Below, in pieces: positions 43,897-55,829 of a stretch of 64,000 bases of DNA; position 1 is the first letter of the stretch; each line of letters opens with the position of its first letter. The DNA is from Hordeum vulgare subsp. vulgare (Eukaryota; Streptophyta; Magnoliopsida; Poales; Poaceae): NCBI RefSeq assembly GCF_904849725.1, contig NC_058524.1:346138823-346202822 (forward strand), read 5' to 3'. The position numbers and the translations under genes are program-made. The notes beneath the pieces were generated by a model. The model made no database searches. It was not told where the DNA came from and worked only from the letters and a program-made list of their open reading frames with translations.

Positions 43897-44795
43897 ACTA
43901 TCATTTATAATGTTGACCCCGTTGTCCCTACTGCTTACATCGAAAAACCTCCTTTTCCTGTTAAGATAAAAGAACATGCTAAGGTTTCAACTGTGATTCA
44001 CAAAAGTGATATTAAAGCACCTAAAACTTCTGAATAACTTAAGGTAGATGTAATGTTGATATGGTAAATATATCTTGGAATAAAATATTTATGGGAATGC
44101 TATCTACTTCCGTGGTCAAACTACTAGAATTGCTGACCCTGATGGGAAAGATAAACATAGACCAGTTGTTGGCATGCGTGTCATTTCAGTTAAAATAGGA
44201 GATCATTGTTACCATGGTTTATGTGATATAGGTGCTAGCATAAGTGCTATTACCTTTTCTTTGTATCAAGAAATTATGGATGAAATAGCACCTGCTGAAA
44301 TAGAACACATAGATGTTACTGTTAAACTTGCTAATAGAGACAGCATCACACCACTTGGGATTGTTGTAGATGTTGAATTCTTGTATGGGAAAACAAAATA
44401 TCCTACTGATTTTCTTGTCCTTGGTTCTGCACAAGATGACGTTTTCCAATTATCTTTGGTAGACCTTTCTTGAACATCGTTAATGCTACTATAGATTGTC
44501 ATAACCGAATTGTCGGTGTTAATTTTGGTGGTGATTCTCATGAGTTTATTTTTTCCAAGTTTAACAGAAAACTTTACAAGGAAGAATTTCCTAATAAAAA
44601 TGGGATAATTGGTCTTGCTTCTATTGCCGTGCCTCTTACTGATCCTTTGAAACAATATTTGCTAGACCATGAAAATAATATGCATATGCATGAAAGAAGT
44701 GAAATAGAGACACCTTATTTGAACAACAACCTCTACTTAAACACAATTTACCTATTGAAACTCTAGGATATTCTCCTCCACCTAAAGCTGATCAT
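43897..44795 (+). pseudogene. X2 protease
   Basis: The 44174-44473 frame contains the active site LCDIGASISAI with the catalytic Asp codon GAT at 44225-44227 intact, then DVTVKLANRDSITPLGIVVD and YPTDFLVLG. A shift near 44450 separates it from the FNRKLYKEEFPNK part (44470-44766). Stops and shifts lie upstream (around 43900-44160) and at 44764. The protease normally cuts the element polyprotein. Confidence 0.75.
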
Positions 44796-46500
44796 GTGTA
44801 TGAATTGAAACAATTGCCTCAAACTTTGAAATGTGCTTATCTTAATGAAACGAAGATATATCATGTCATTATTAGTGCTAACCTTTCAGAACATGAAGAA
44901 GAAAGATTATTGAAAGTTCTGAAGAAGCACCGAGCTGCTATTGGATATACTCTTGATGACCTTAAGGGCATTAGTCCCACTCTATGTCAGCACAAGATTA
45001 ATATGGAACCTGATGCTAAACCCGTTGTTGATCATCAACGTTAGTTGAATCCCAAAATTAAAGAAGTGGTAAGAATTGAAATATTAAAGCTTCTGGAAGC
45101 AGGTATAATCTATCCCATAGCTGATAGTAGATGGGTAAGCCCCATTCATTGTGTCCCTAAGAAAGGAGGTATTACTGTTGTTTCTAATGACTAGAATGAA
45201 CTTATCCCACAAAGAATTGTCATTGGCTATAGAATGGTAATTGATTTCAGGAAATTAAAGACAGCAACTAGAAAGGATCATTACCCTTTACCTTTTATCG
45301 ATCAAATGCAGGAAAGACTCCCTAAGAACACACATTTTTTGCTTCTTAGATGGACATTGAGGTTTCTCTCAAATAGTTGTTTCATAATCTGATCAAGAGA
45401 AAACCACTTGTACCTGTCCTTTTAGAACTTATGCTTATAGACGCGTGCCTTTTGGTTTATGCAATGCACCTGCTACCTTTCAAAGATGTATGACTGCTAT
45501 ATTCTCTGATTTTTGTGAAAAGATTGTTGAGGTTTTCATGGATGATTTTTCTATTTATGGAACTTCTTTTGATGATTGCTTGAGCAACCTTGATCGAGTT
45601 TTGTAGAGATGTGGGCAAACTAATCTTGTCTTGAATTGGGAGAAGTCCCACTTTATGGTTAATAAAGGTATTGTCTTGCGTCATAAAATTTCCGAGTGAG
45701 GCATTGAGGTGGATAAAGCTAAAGTTCATGCAATTGAGAAAATGTCGTGTCCTAAAGATATCAAAGGTATTCATAGTTTCTTTGGTCATGCTGGTTTCTA
45801 TAGGATATTTATTAAACACTTCTCTAAAATTTCTAGGCCTCTTACAACACTTTTACAAAAGGATGTTCCATTTGTTTTTGATGATGATTGTGTAGAAGCC
45901 TTTGAAACACTTAAGAAAGCCTTGATCACTGCACCCATTGTTTAACCACCTGATTAGAACTTGCCTTTTGAAATTATGTGTGATACCAGTGACTATGCTG
46001 TTGGTGCTAGTCTAGGACAAAGAGTTGGTAAAAAATTAAACGTCATCCATTATGCTAGTAAAACTGTAGAAAATGCTCAAAGGAATAATGCTACCATTGA
46101 AAAGGAATTTTTAGCAGTTGTGTTTCCTTGTGATAAATTCAGACCTTATATTGTTGATTCCCAAGTAATTGTTCAAACTGATCATGCTGCTATAAAATAT
46201 CTGATGGAAAAGGAAGATGCTAAACCTAGACTCATTAGGTGGTTTTCTTGCTACAAGAATTTAATTTATACATTACTGATAGGAAAGGAGTTGAAAACCC
46301 CGTTGCTGATAACTTGTCTAGGTTCGAAAATGTTCTTGATGACCCACTACCTATTCATGATTGTTTCCCTCATGAACAATTAGTTGCAATAAATTTTTCT
46401 CACAACACACCTTGGTATGCTGACTATGCTAAATTTATTGTTGCCAAATATATACCACCTAGTTTCATATACCAACAAAAGAAAAAAATCTTCTATGATT
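44796..46500 (+). pseudogene. X2 reverse transcriptase and RNase H
   Basis: N-terminal block AAIGYTLDDLKGISPTLCQH (44934-44993), then RT core CVPKKGGITVV, RMVIDFRKL, a frame change near 45340, RVPFGLCNAPATFQRCM and the active site VEVFMDDFSIYG (FMDD at 45535-45546), typical of Athila-type elements. RNase H follows (45961-46240: [42 protein letters not shown]) and the connecting [13 protein letters not shown]. At least eight stops (for example near 45043, 45194, 45606, 45699, 45944). Confidence 0.8.
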
Positions 46501-47760
46501 GAAGACATTACTTTCGGGATGACCCACATCTTTATAAAGAAGGAGTAGATGGTATAATTACACATTGTGTACCCGAGCATGAACAAGAAAAAATCCTACG
46601 AAAATGTCACTCTGAAGCTTATGGAGGACATCATGCGAAAGATAGAACTACTCACAAGGTATTGTAATCTGGTTTATTGGCCTACTCTCTTCAAGGATGG
46701 ACATAAGTTTGTTTTATCTTGTGATGAATGTTAGAGAATTGGTAATATCGGTAAGCGTCAAGAAATGCCTATGAATTATTCACTTGTTGTTGAACCATTT
46801 GATGTTTGGGGTTTGGATTATATGGGACCGTTTCCTTCCTCTAATGGGTATACTCATATTTTGTTTGCTGTTGATTATGTTACTAAGTGGGTAGAGTCCA
46901 TTCCAACTTGTAGTGCTGATCATAACACTTACATTAAAATGCTTAAAGAATTTATTTTCCCTAGGTTTGGAGTCCCTAGATATCTAATGACTGATGGTGG
47001 TTCACACTTTATTCATGGTGCCTTCCATAAAATGCTTGCTAAGTATGATGTTAACCATAGAATTGCATCACACTATCATCCTCAATCTAGTGAATAAGTT
47101 GAACTTAGCAATAGAGAAATAAAATTGATATTACAAAATGCTGTCAATTGGTCTCGAAAGAATTGGTCTAAGAAATTAGATGATGAACTTTGGGCCTACA
47201 GAACATCCTATAAAAGTCCTACGGGTATGCCTCCCTATAAAATGGTCTATGGAAAAGCTTGTCATTTGCCTCTTGAGTTAGAACACAAAGCATTTTGGGC
47301 AATCAAAGAGCTCAACTATGATTTCAAACCTGCCAGTGAAAAGAGGTTATTTCATATAGCTTGCTAGATGAATGGAGAACCCAAGCTTATGAAAATGGCA
47401 AACTATTTAAAATAAAAGTTAAAAGATGGCATGATAAAAGAATTCAAAAGTGGGAATTTAAATGGGAGAATATCTTCTTTTGTACAACTCTCGTTTAAGA
47501 TTCTTTCCATGAAAACTTCTCTCTAAATGGGAAGGACCTTATATCATCGAAGAAGTTTATTGTTCTCGAGCTATCAAAATAAATAATGCCGAAGGTACTA
47601 ACCCTAAGCTGGTCAATGTTCAAAGAATTAAGCACTACATAGCAGGTACGCCCAATAATGTTGAAAGCAATATTATTCAAACCATGACACCGAAGGAACA
47701 CAAAAGGGAAACGTTCTGAAACACTCTAGAATCGTGAAAAATAGGACGTATGTGATACGG
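46501..47760 (+). pseudogene. X2 integrase
   Basis: Zinc-binding block CHSEAYGGHHAKDR near 46608, then after stops the core 46765-47094: VWGLDYMGPFPSS (first Asp), TDGGSHFIHGAFHKML (second Asp), and [17 protein letters not shown] around the catalytic Glu, with TAA at 47095-47097. The 47125-47367 frame keeps [20 protein letters not shown] and [18 protein letters not shown]. The last part (NAEGTNPKLVNVQRIKHY) ends near 47720-47760. Confidence 0.8.
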
Positions 47761-48070
47761 TAAGTAAACAGACTATGAAAAATCCACAAAAATATTTTTT
47801 ATCAGTTTTGGATGTATAAAAATTTGGAAAATAAGAAACAACCCAGAAGGTACCCATGGAGGGAACAAGACACCAAGGCGCACCAGGCACCCCACGCACG
47901 CCCAGGTGGGTGGTGCCCACCTCGGACACCTTCCTGACTCTGTTTTCCCCTCGTTGTGCTTGTTTCCCAAGATAAAAACTCTTTATATGCTCCCTGACCG
48001 TATTGACCACCGTACCACAGAGAAATCTCTTGTTCTTGTTCTTTGTTGTTTTCTCCAGATCTAGATCGGC

Positions 48071-48595
48071 ATGGCTCCTTCAAGCTCCTCCAAGGACAAG
48101 TTCTCCGACAAGGTCGTCAACCCATATTTGCGGGGGGTGATGCAGCACCATTCAGTCCATCGACATGCGTGTGAGGGTGCTCCACCTCCGAGACGTCCAG
48201 GGATCCCAGGGGAAGGGAACCATGGAGGATAGACTCGAAGCTATGGAACAAGAGATCTTCAAGTGCAAGGGGATGGTGGAACATGAATTCGACGCCAATC
48301 ACCTCATGATCGCGGACTTCACCCATGATCTCAAGGTGGATGGAAAGTCCATGTAGGACATTGTCTTCACTTTCGATGAGAAAATGAACTTTCTGCAAGA
48401 CAAATCTATGATCTCCAAAACCAAGTCTTTGAATATGAGACAAGGTTCAAAGGTATGAGTTTGGGTGCTAGCTGCAGGACTCCCATGACCCTCGCTTCCT
48501 CTTATGACGGTGAGCCACTTCCATGGAAACCGGAGGACAAACCTACTACGTCATCACCACCACTTTCATCATCTTCACCACCCAAGCAGGATTGA
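48071..48595 (+). pseudogene. X2 env-position ORF, Ser-rich coiled-coil protein
   Basis: Starts at ATG 48071 (MAPSSSSKDKFSDKVVNPYL). A one-base shift near 48150 moves the reading to GKGTMEDRLEAMEQEIFKCKG and ANHLMIADFTHDLKVDGKSM, with TAG near 48354 and a further shift before EYETRFKGMSLGASCR; the tail is SSPPLSSSSPPKQD ending TGA 48593-48595. It lies about 310 bp after integrase. Homologous along its length to X1 24645-25178. No family recognised. Confidence 0.6.
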
Positions 48596-50161
48596 GTATC
48601 GGGTATGGTCACTCACATTGGCTTGATCCAAGCTTGGGGGAGGTGCCCTGGTATCATACCACACCACTATCTTTATTTTTATCTACTTAAGTTTGATCCT
48701 TACTTTTCCTATGATTTAGTTGAATAATAAGTTTAGTTCGATCCTTTCTTTTCGAGTGTTTTCTTAGTGATCTATCTTTGTAATCGTGTGTCGAGATATA
48801 ATAAACTTACTTCAAGTTTTTCTTTCTTTAGTTCTATGTTGCAATCAAAATAAAGGAAAGGAAATAAATGAATAAGATCATATACTAGTCTTATGTCGAG
48901 TAATGACATTACATAAGGAAGAGTATAAGTAGTAAAATCTGTTGGATATTGACAAACATAATATTGGTCAGTAATGCAACTCATGAAAAAGTTAACAAGG
49001 GAAGAGAAGATTCACATGCAAATATACTATCTTGGACATCTTTTATGATTATGAGTCCCCGTCAAAATATTATATGCTAAAACGGTTGACGTTGGACAAG
49101 GAAGACAACGTAATGATTATGCTTGCTTATATTCACATAGAAGTTATATTGTCATGGATCCTTTGACATGTCGTGCTTGCTCGGTATCTTTCCTGACCAA
49201 AAATTTCATACTAAATAGAGATACTATTTGTGCATCCAAAAAAGCCTTAAACCCAAACATTATTCCAAAGAGTCCACCATACCTACCTATGGATTGAGTA
49301 AGATCCTTCAAGTAAGTTGTCATCGGTGCAATAAGGCAATAAAAATTGCTTCTAAATGTGTTGGACCATTTAGTGTAAGATAAAATGGAGTGTTGTACGA
49401 ACTTGTGATGGCAAAGTAATAAAAGCGATGGACTGCATAATAAAGGTTGCTATCGTAAGGGGCTATATAATGTGATGTTCTTTTACATTATGGGATTTAT
49501 CATACAAGCAAATAAGTGCATGCCAACCTCTGCTTCCCTCTACGAAGGGCCTATCTTTTATTTTCATGCAAAGAGTCAAATATTTTCTTCTACTTCTTTT
49601 TATTCTTATCTTTTTGCAAGCATCATGTGGCGAGGAAAGATCTAGGCACATATATCCAGTTGAATATGGGTGAGCATGAGTTATTATTACTGACATCACC
49701 CTTGAGGTGAATACGTTGGGTGGCGAAACTAAAAGCCCCTATCCTTCTATGTGTATGGTTGAAACCTGTTGCTCATGTGTATGCGGTGAGTGTTAGCAAT
49801 CATAGAAGATTATATGATGGTTTAGCATGTGTACTTGCCAAAAAGCTCTGACATGAGACCCTTCCTGACAAGATGATGAATTGTAGTTGCAAAGTTGATC
49901 AAGAACATAGTTTGTTGGTTTTCAATAAAGTTTATGCTTCTACTTTGATATTGTGATGAATTGTTACTTTTCATGAGAAGTCATAAGATAAAGTCCTATT
50001 ATGAAGTGTTATTAAGAAATTTATTGGTGTTATGATACTATGCATGATGCTTCTGTGTCCGTATTTTGTTTCTATTGACACCTCTCTCTCTAAGCATGTG
50101 GAAATGTTTTTCGATACCGGTTTTTCGTTTGAGGACACACGAGGTCTAAGCTTGGGGGAGT
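48596..50161 (+). other. X2 long 3' untranslated region and polypurine tract
   Basis: No gene. CCAAGCTTGGGGGAGGTGCCC near 48628 and, directly before the LTR, CTAAGCTTGGGGGAGT (50146-50161): the second is the polypurine tract that primes plus-strand DNA; the first is an upstream twin 1.5 kb away. Confidence 0.75.
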
Positions 50162-51522
50162 TGATATGTCCATTTTGCATCATGTTTTCCTACTATTATT
50201 TTTAATTTTTTATGCATAATATTGCTTTTGGGAGTATTTCTAATGCATTTTATCTAATAATATGCAAGGTTTGCACAAAAGGGAGTAATACCGACAGCTG
50301 GAAGTCTCGACCTGAAAAAGCTACACCGAGTTACCTATTCTGCAGAACTCCAAATGAGCTGAAACTTCACCGAGATTATAAAAAACTACTGGAGCAAAGA
50401 GTTACCATCGGGGGACCACCAACTGAGAACAAGACAGCACGACACACTAGGCCCCTCAGGTGAGCCCTGGTGGGTGGTGCTCAGCCCAGCCCACCTCTAA
50501 TGCCCCCTTCTAGTATATATTTAGTTTTGACCTAAATAAATATAGAGGAGGCTTTTGGGACGAAGCACCATCGTCTCGAGGCGGAACTTGGGAAGGAGCA
50601 CTTTTGCCCTCCCGCGGAGAAATTCCTCCGGGGGAACTTACCTTCCCGAGGGGGAAATCCTCGTCATCGTCCTGAAGAACAACCCTCTCATCTTGGGTAG
50701 GAAAATCTTCATCAACATATTCAACAACACCATCTCCACTCAAACACTAGTTCATCTCTTGTGTTCAATCTTTGCACCAGAACCTTGGATTGTTGCTTAT
50801 GAAGGGCTAGTAGTGTTGATTACATATTGTAGTTGGTTACTATATGGTTTATTTGGTGGAAGACAAAATGTTCATATCCTTTATACAAATTAATACTCCT
50901 CTGATCTTGAGAATGTTTATCATTTTTGAGTAGTTATTTTTGTTCTTGAGGCCACGGGAGAAATCATCTTGCAATTAATCATGTGAACTTGATATGTGTT
51001 TAATATTTTGATAGTATGTATGTTGTGATTCCCTTAGTTGTGTCACAAGAACATCGACTACAAGAAACTTCACCATATTTGGGCCTAAGGGAATGCATTA
51101 TGGAGTAGTTATTAGAGGATGGGTTGCTAGAGTGAGGGAAGCTTAAACCCTAGTTTATGCGCTACTTCGTAAGGGACCGATTTGGATTCAGAAGTTTAAT
51201 GTTATGTTTAGGTATTTGTCTTAATACTTTTCTCATAGTTGCGGATGCTTGCGAGGGAGTTAATCATAAGTAGGAGGTTTGTTCAAGTAAGAACATCACC
51301 TAAGCACCGGTCCACCCACATATCAAACTATCAAAGTATCAAAAACGAATTAAGCTATCATGATGAAAGTGACTAGAAGAAATCCACGTGTGCCCTAAAG
51401 AACGCTTTGCCTATTAAAAGAAACCACTTTGTCCTGCCTTTGCCACAAAAGGATTGGGCTACATTGCTGCACTTAACTTATTGAAAGGACTACGATTGAT
51501 CCCCTATACTTATGGATTATAA
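50162..51522 (+). repeat. X2 3' LTR
   Basis: Starts TGATATGTCCATTTTGCATC and ends CTTATGGATTATAA (mutated from CTTGTGGGTCATCA). It lacks roughly 120 bp near 51474 (between GCTGCACTTAAC and TTATTGAAAGGACTACG) that the other copies have. TSD CTCCA follows. Confidence 0.85.
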
Positions 51523-51527
51523 CTCCA

Positions 51528-53952
51528 CCACTTGACAGTTTTTTAGAGGACTAGTGATTTCCATTTGGGTGGTTGGTCGTGCACCTATCGATGTGGCGAG
51601 TGACACCGAGCACCAGGAGGACTCGAAAGGTGAAGAGGACAAAGATGACGATGAGGAGATGGAGGAGAGTGGTGACGAACACGGGGACACGGCAAAGTCT
51701 TCTCTGTCCGATGAAGTCCCGCCTGAGACTCTGTCCAAGGCGCGCCAGGACCCTGGGGTCCATACTGGGGGCGCTAGGACCCCAAAGGTGGCTAAGTCGA
51801 CTGTGTCGGCTATGCCGACCCGTAGTTCCAAACGAGGCCGGAGTGAGCCGTAGGTGTCATCGGAGAAGGCTGGCAAGCATGCCAAGACCACGACCTCCAA
51901 GCCCCGGAAGGCCGTTCTACTGCACATCATCGTCGACGTGCCAATGGCTTCGGCGTAAGTAATTTTGCCGAGTGATGGTTGGCTTTCTTTTTGTCTTTGT
52001 TGCAGGTCTGATACTTCGACCGCTTCTCTGGAGCCAAAGGCCTCTGATAAAGGGCAGTCAGATGCCAACGTCGATTCCTCCAAAGGTAACCTTTGGGATT
52101 ATTTAAGCTCCATTCGGGACTTGAGACTTAGCCATGAAATGACCTTTTGAATGTTTGTTAATGCGTGCGGAGTCACCAAGCATAATCTAACTCGACCCTA
52201 TCAGTCCTGAAGTAGTTGGCGAAGGATCTAAGAAGCCGCGACTCACAACCGAGTGATTGGGCCCTTGGCTGCCAAGGTTCATGTTCCTGTGGCTCGGGAG
52301 GCTGTTTTGGCTAGAGCATCATTCAGACTTGGTCTGTTTATCACTCCGTCACTTCCTCCTGTGGAACATACCCTTTTCCAGATGCGCGATATCCCAGAAG
52401 ATCAAGAAGGGCACGCAAGGAGGCCCTGGCCTAACTGGAAGTGATGGTTAGGTGGCTGAAGGAAGCATACGATGCTAGCGAAGCCATGGCGAAGAACATT
52501 CGGTGAGTTATTTGCGTGCACATATTTTTTTTATAAGAACTCAATCCCGAGTGGGTTTTCTCTGTGTCAGACCCACTTGGTGTCAGTTTTTAGTGGGGGC
52601 GCGGTAAGCACACCCACTGGTCGTAGTCCCCGAGGATACCGTCGACTGGACCAGTCGGCAATAGTCTTAGTTCTTGTGTTGATTCAAGAAAGGTTGATAG
52701 GGTAGAGGGCCTTTTGTTCCTCCTCTGATCTTTCCAGTGGGGGCGTGCTGAGCACACCCACTGGGTGTAGTCCCCGAGGCTACCGTTTACTAGATCAGTT
52801 GGTGGTAATTTTCGAATTATCATCTCTGCATTCTGCTTGACTTGTGTTTGTTGACGATAGACTACGTGCAAGCCTAGGGGCCGTGATGATATTGTGGATA
52901 GCGAGTTGCAAGCCCTTTGACTGAGCGTTGATGCTGCAAGGCCAAGAGCAAACATCTCGAATAGGAGAAACATTTCGCTGAGGGTAAGCCTTCATTGTCT
53001 GACTGTCTCTTGATTCGAGTTTCCTCCTCATCCGACTGAGGCTATCTTGTCAGATCGTCTTTCTGAGAGGTTGAAGAATTCCATTTCTTTAGTTACCATG
53101 AAGGAGGCCCTCGAAAATAGGGATGAAGACCTCACATCAGCCTGCATAGAGGCCAAACAGAAAATGTAGGTGGTTGAAACCAGGCTCAAGAAGGTCGGGA
53201 CACTTGAAGAAGAGAACCAGCTTTTGAAGGCTGGCGCGGTGAATTCTGTTGAGGAGCTCGCTGAGCTAAAAAGGCACTACACCGAGATGGAGATCAGATT
53301 CAGGGAGATCGTTGCAAAGAAAGCCAAACTGGAGCAGTTCTTTGAGGACTTCAACAAGGAACATTGTGAGAAGCTTAAAGGTATGTTATGAATCTGAATG
53401 GTCTGTTGTTGTAGCCTTGTAGTTTCCAATGTTATTTCTCACCCTCTTGTTTTTTGACTGAACCCAGCCTTCTGCATCGGCATCGAAGAGGAGACAACAC
53501 GAATCGAGAAGGAGTTGGACCCTAAAACAGGGCTCCTGAAGGAAAATGTCGCTTTAGCTCTTCTCAAGTTGGAAGCTCGCATCAACTATGTGTTTGGTTG
53601 CTTCAAGGGACTCCAATCGGCCATCGGGGAGATAGATCAAGGGATCACCGCTCACGTTGAACTTCCTGAGGACGCCGAGACCATTGTGAACTGAGTGAAG
53701 GAAATCCCCAAAGAGCTCCAATATTGGAAGAAATCAGCGGCATGGGCCAGAGCCGGCATCACCCTCTCACTCGTTTGCATCCATTGTAAAGGAGTCGATG
53801 AAGACAAGCTGAAGAATCTTCGGGTCATCAACAGGAAGAGCGCCAAGTTTGAGGACTTCATGGAGATGTTCATGGCGGTCGCCACTCAGATCTCTGATGG
53901 GATCGACCTTGAACCCTTCGTGCAAGCTGTGGAGTCTTCAGCCTCCGAGTGA
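51528..53952 (+). pseudogene. Tat2 antisense gene, 3' part with coiled coils
   Basis: Candidate exons by splice signals: 51554-51954, 52006-52085, 52205-52502, 52861-52983, 53054-53380, 53468-53952. The first is acidic then basic (GEEDKDDDEEMEESGDEHGD; TRSSKRGRSEP) with TAG near 51851. 53170-53380 is a coiled coil (VGTLEEENQLLKAGAVNSVE, AELKRHYTEMEIRFREIVAK). The last exon reads LLKLEARINYVFGCFKGLQS, LPEDAETIVN-stop-VKEIPKELQYWKKS (TGA near 53692) and ends ESSASE. Same plan as the Tat1 gene: PF04195 head, disordered middle, coiled coil, C-terminal domain. Function unknown. Confidence 0.6.
52570..52815 (+). repeat. Two-copy intron repeat in the Tat2 antisense gene
   Basis: TGGGGGCGCGGTAAGCACACCCACTGG (from about 52592) recurs as TGGGGGCGTGCTGAGCACACCCACTGG (from about 52739), each followed by (G/T)GTAGTCCCCGAGG(A/C)TACCGT and a CAGT..GG tail; spacing about 147 bp. 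It lies in the intron between 52502 and 52861, the Tat2 counterpart of the 71-bp intron repeat of Tat1. Confidence 0.75.
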
Positions 53953-54160
53953 TTCTTTGAGAAAAAACAATAAGTTCCAATTTGCCATGGGATGTCGAGT
54001 GGTTAATCTAACCACCAAACTTTAAGCGAGCCATGTGCTCCCTTTTATGCACACCTTTTACTTGAACCAGAACTCGATTTTGTTCATCCCCCTTTTAATT
54101 TGGATCTTATTTCCTTGATTATCCTTATTCGTGGTCACTTTTACTCGGGCGAAAGCTAGT
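53953..54160. other. Spacer after the Tat2 antisense gene
   Basis: Noncoding. CCGAGTGATTC at the stop, then AT-rich DNA leading into the array. Confidence 0.5.
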
Positions 54161-55740
54161 TCGCGACCGAGTCCCCATGTGAGGAGGTTGTCCTTAGTGG
54201 GGATTGTTTTTAACTTAGGCGAAAACTAATCCGTTGCCAAAACCCCGAGTGTGGAGGTTTTCCTCACCCGAGATTATTTTTGACTTAGGCGAAAGCTGGT
54301 TCACGACTAATCCCCGAGTGTGGAGGTTGTCCTAACTTGAGGTAGTTCGCGGCTAAGCCCCCGAGTGTGAAGGTTATCTTTACTCGGGGAAGTTTTGAAC
54401 TTAGGAGAAATCTGGTTCGCGGCTAAGCCCCCGAGTGTGGAGGCTCTCCTCACTCAGGATTTTTTGTAACTTAGGCAAAATCTGGTTCATGGAAAAGCCC
54501 CCCGAGTGTGGAGGTTCTCCTCCCTTGGCATTTGTTTTTAACTTCGGCGAAAGGTGGTTCGTGGCTAAACCCCCGAGTGTGGAGGTTGTCCTCACTCGGG
54601 ATTTATTTTTAACTTAGGCGAAATCTGACTCGTGGCTAAGACCCCGAGTGTGGAGGTTGTCCTCACTTGAGATTTGTTTCTAACTTATGCGAAAGCTAGT
54701 TCACAGCTAAGCCACCGAGTGTGGAGGTTATCCTCACTTGGGATTTGTTTTTAACTTTGGCGAAAGTTGATTCCCAGATAAGCCGCCGTGTGTGGAGGTT
54801 GTCCTCACTCGAGATTTGTTTTTCACTTAGGCGAAAGTTGGTTTGTGGCTAAGCCCCCGAGTGTGGAGATTGCCCTCACTCAGGATTTGTTTTTAACTTA
54901 GGCGAAAGCTGGTTCGTGGTTAAGCCCCCGAGTGTGGTGGTTGTCCTCACTCGGGATTGTTTTTAACTTAGGCAAAAGCTAGTTTGCGGCTAAGCCCCCG
55001 AGTGTGGAGGTTGTCCTCACTCGGGGATTTGTTTTTAACTTAGGCGAAAGCTAGTTGATGGCTAAGTCCTCGAGTGTGGAGGTTGTCCTCACTCGGGATT
55101 GTTTTAACTTACGCGAAGGCTGGTTCGCGCTAAGTCCCCGAGTGTGGAGACCGTCCTTACTCGGGGCAGGTTTTACCTTAGGTGAAAACAGGTTCATAGA
55201 TAAGGAATGGTTGTTCTGTTCATGTTGGCCGCCGAATTAAAGAACATGCTTCCATTTAGAAGCATTTTAACTTAGGTGAATGCTGGTTTGCGGCTAAGTC
55301 CCTGAGCGTGGAGGTTGTCCACACTTGGGGCAGATTTTACCTTAGGCGAAAACATGTTCGTAGCTAAGGAATGATTGTTCTATTCATCTTGGCGACCGAA
55401 TGAAGAACTTGCTTCCATTCGGAATTGTTTTAACTTAGGTGAAGGTTGGTTCATGGATAAGTCCCCATGCGTGGAGGTTGTCCACACTCGGGGCAGGTTT
55501 TTCCCTTAGGCGAAAATAGGTCCACTACCAAGATGAGAGGATAGTTCTTCCAAACTTGATGATGGTCCTATCCATCTTGGTGCCTGAACGAAGATCGTGC
55601 CCTCATTCGGGACCGTTGTAACTTAGGTCAAGGCTGATTCGTGGCTAAGTCCCTGTGTGTGGAAGTTGTCCACGCTCGGAGCAAGTTTTACCTTAGGCGA
55701 AAATGGTTAGTAGCTAAGGATTTTCACGCACTCGTGTGTG
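54161..55740. repeat. 71-bp tandem array of Tat2, changing to ~164-bp units
   Basis: GTGTGGAGG marks units at 54249, 54318, 54365, 54435, 54506, 54577, 54648, 54719, 54790, 54861, 54932, 55002, 55074 and 55142: mostly 71 bp, one shortened to 47. From 55142 the spacing becomes 164, 163 and 188 (55306, 55469, 55657), because a ~93-bp segment containing a GTTCAT(G/C)TTGG(C/G)...CTTCCATT block is now part of each unit. Unit core: TTAACTTAGGCGAAAGCTGG, then CTAAGCCCCCGAGTGTGGAG. It lies between the 3' ends of the antisense gene and integrase, as in Tat1. Confidence 0.93.
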
Positions 55741-55829
55741 TTTCACCGGAGTGAAAGGTTTGACCATACTTGAAGAAAGAAAGTACTTTATTCCTCTAAC
55801 CATTCGAATTCATTACAGGAATGAGAAGA

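Larger units (their letters stand above)
29080..51522 (+). mobile_element. X2: full-length Athila-lineage gypsy element carrying a CACTA insertion
   Basis: 5' LTR 29080-30413 plus 42729-42912, internal region 42913-50161, 3' LTR 50162-51522, flanked by CTCCA at 29075-29079 and 51523-51527. Without the CACTA element it is about 10.1 kb. Same family as X1 and X3. Coding regions are riddled with stops and shifts. Confidence 0.85.
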
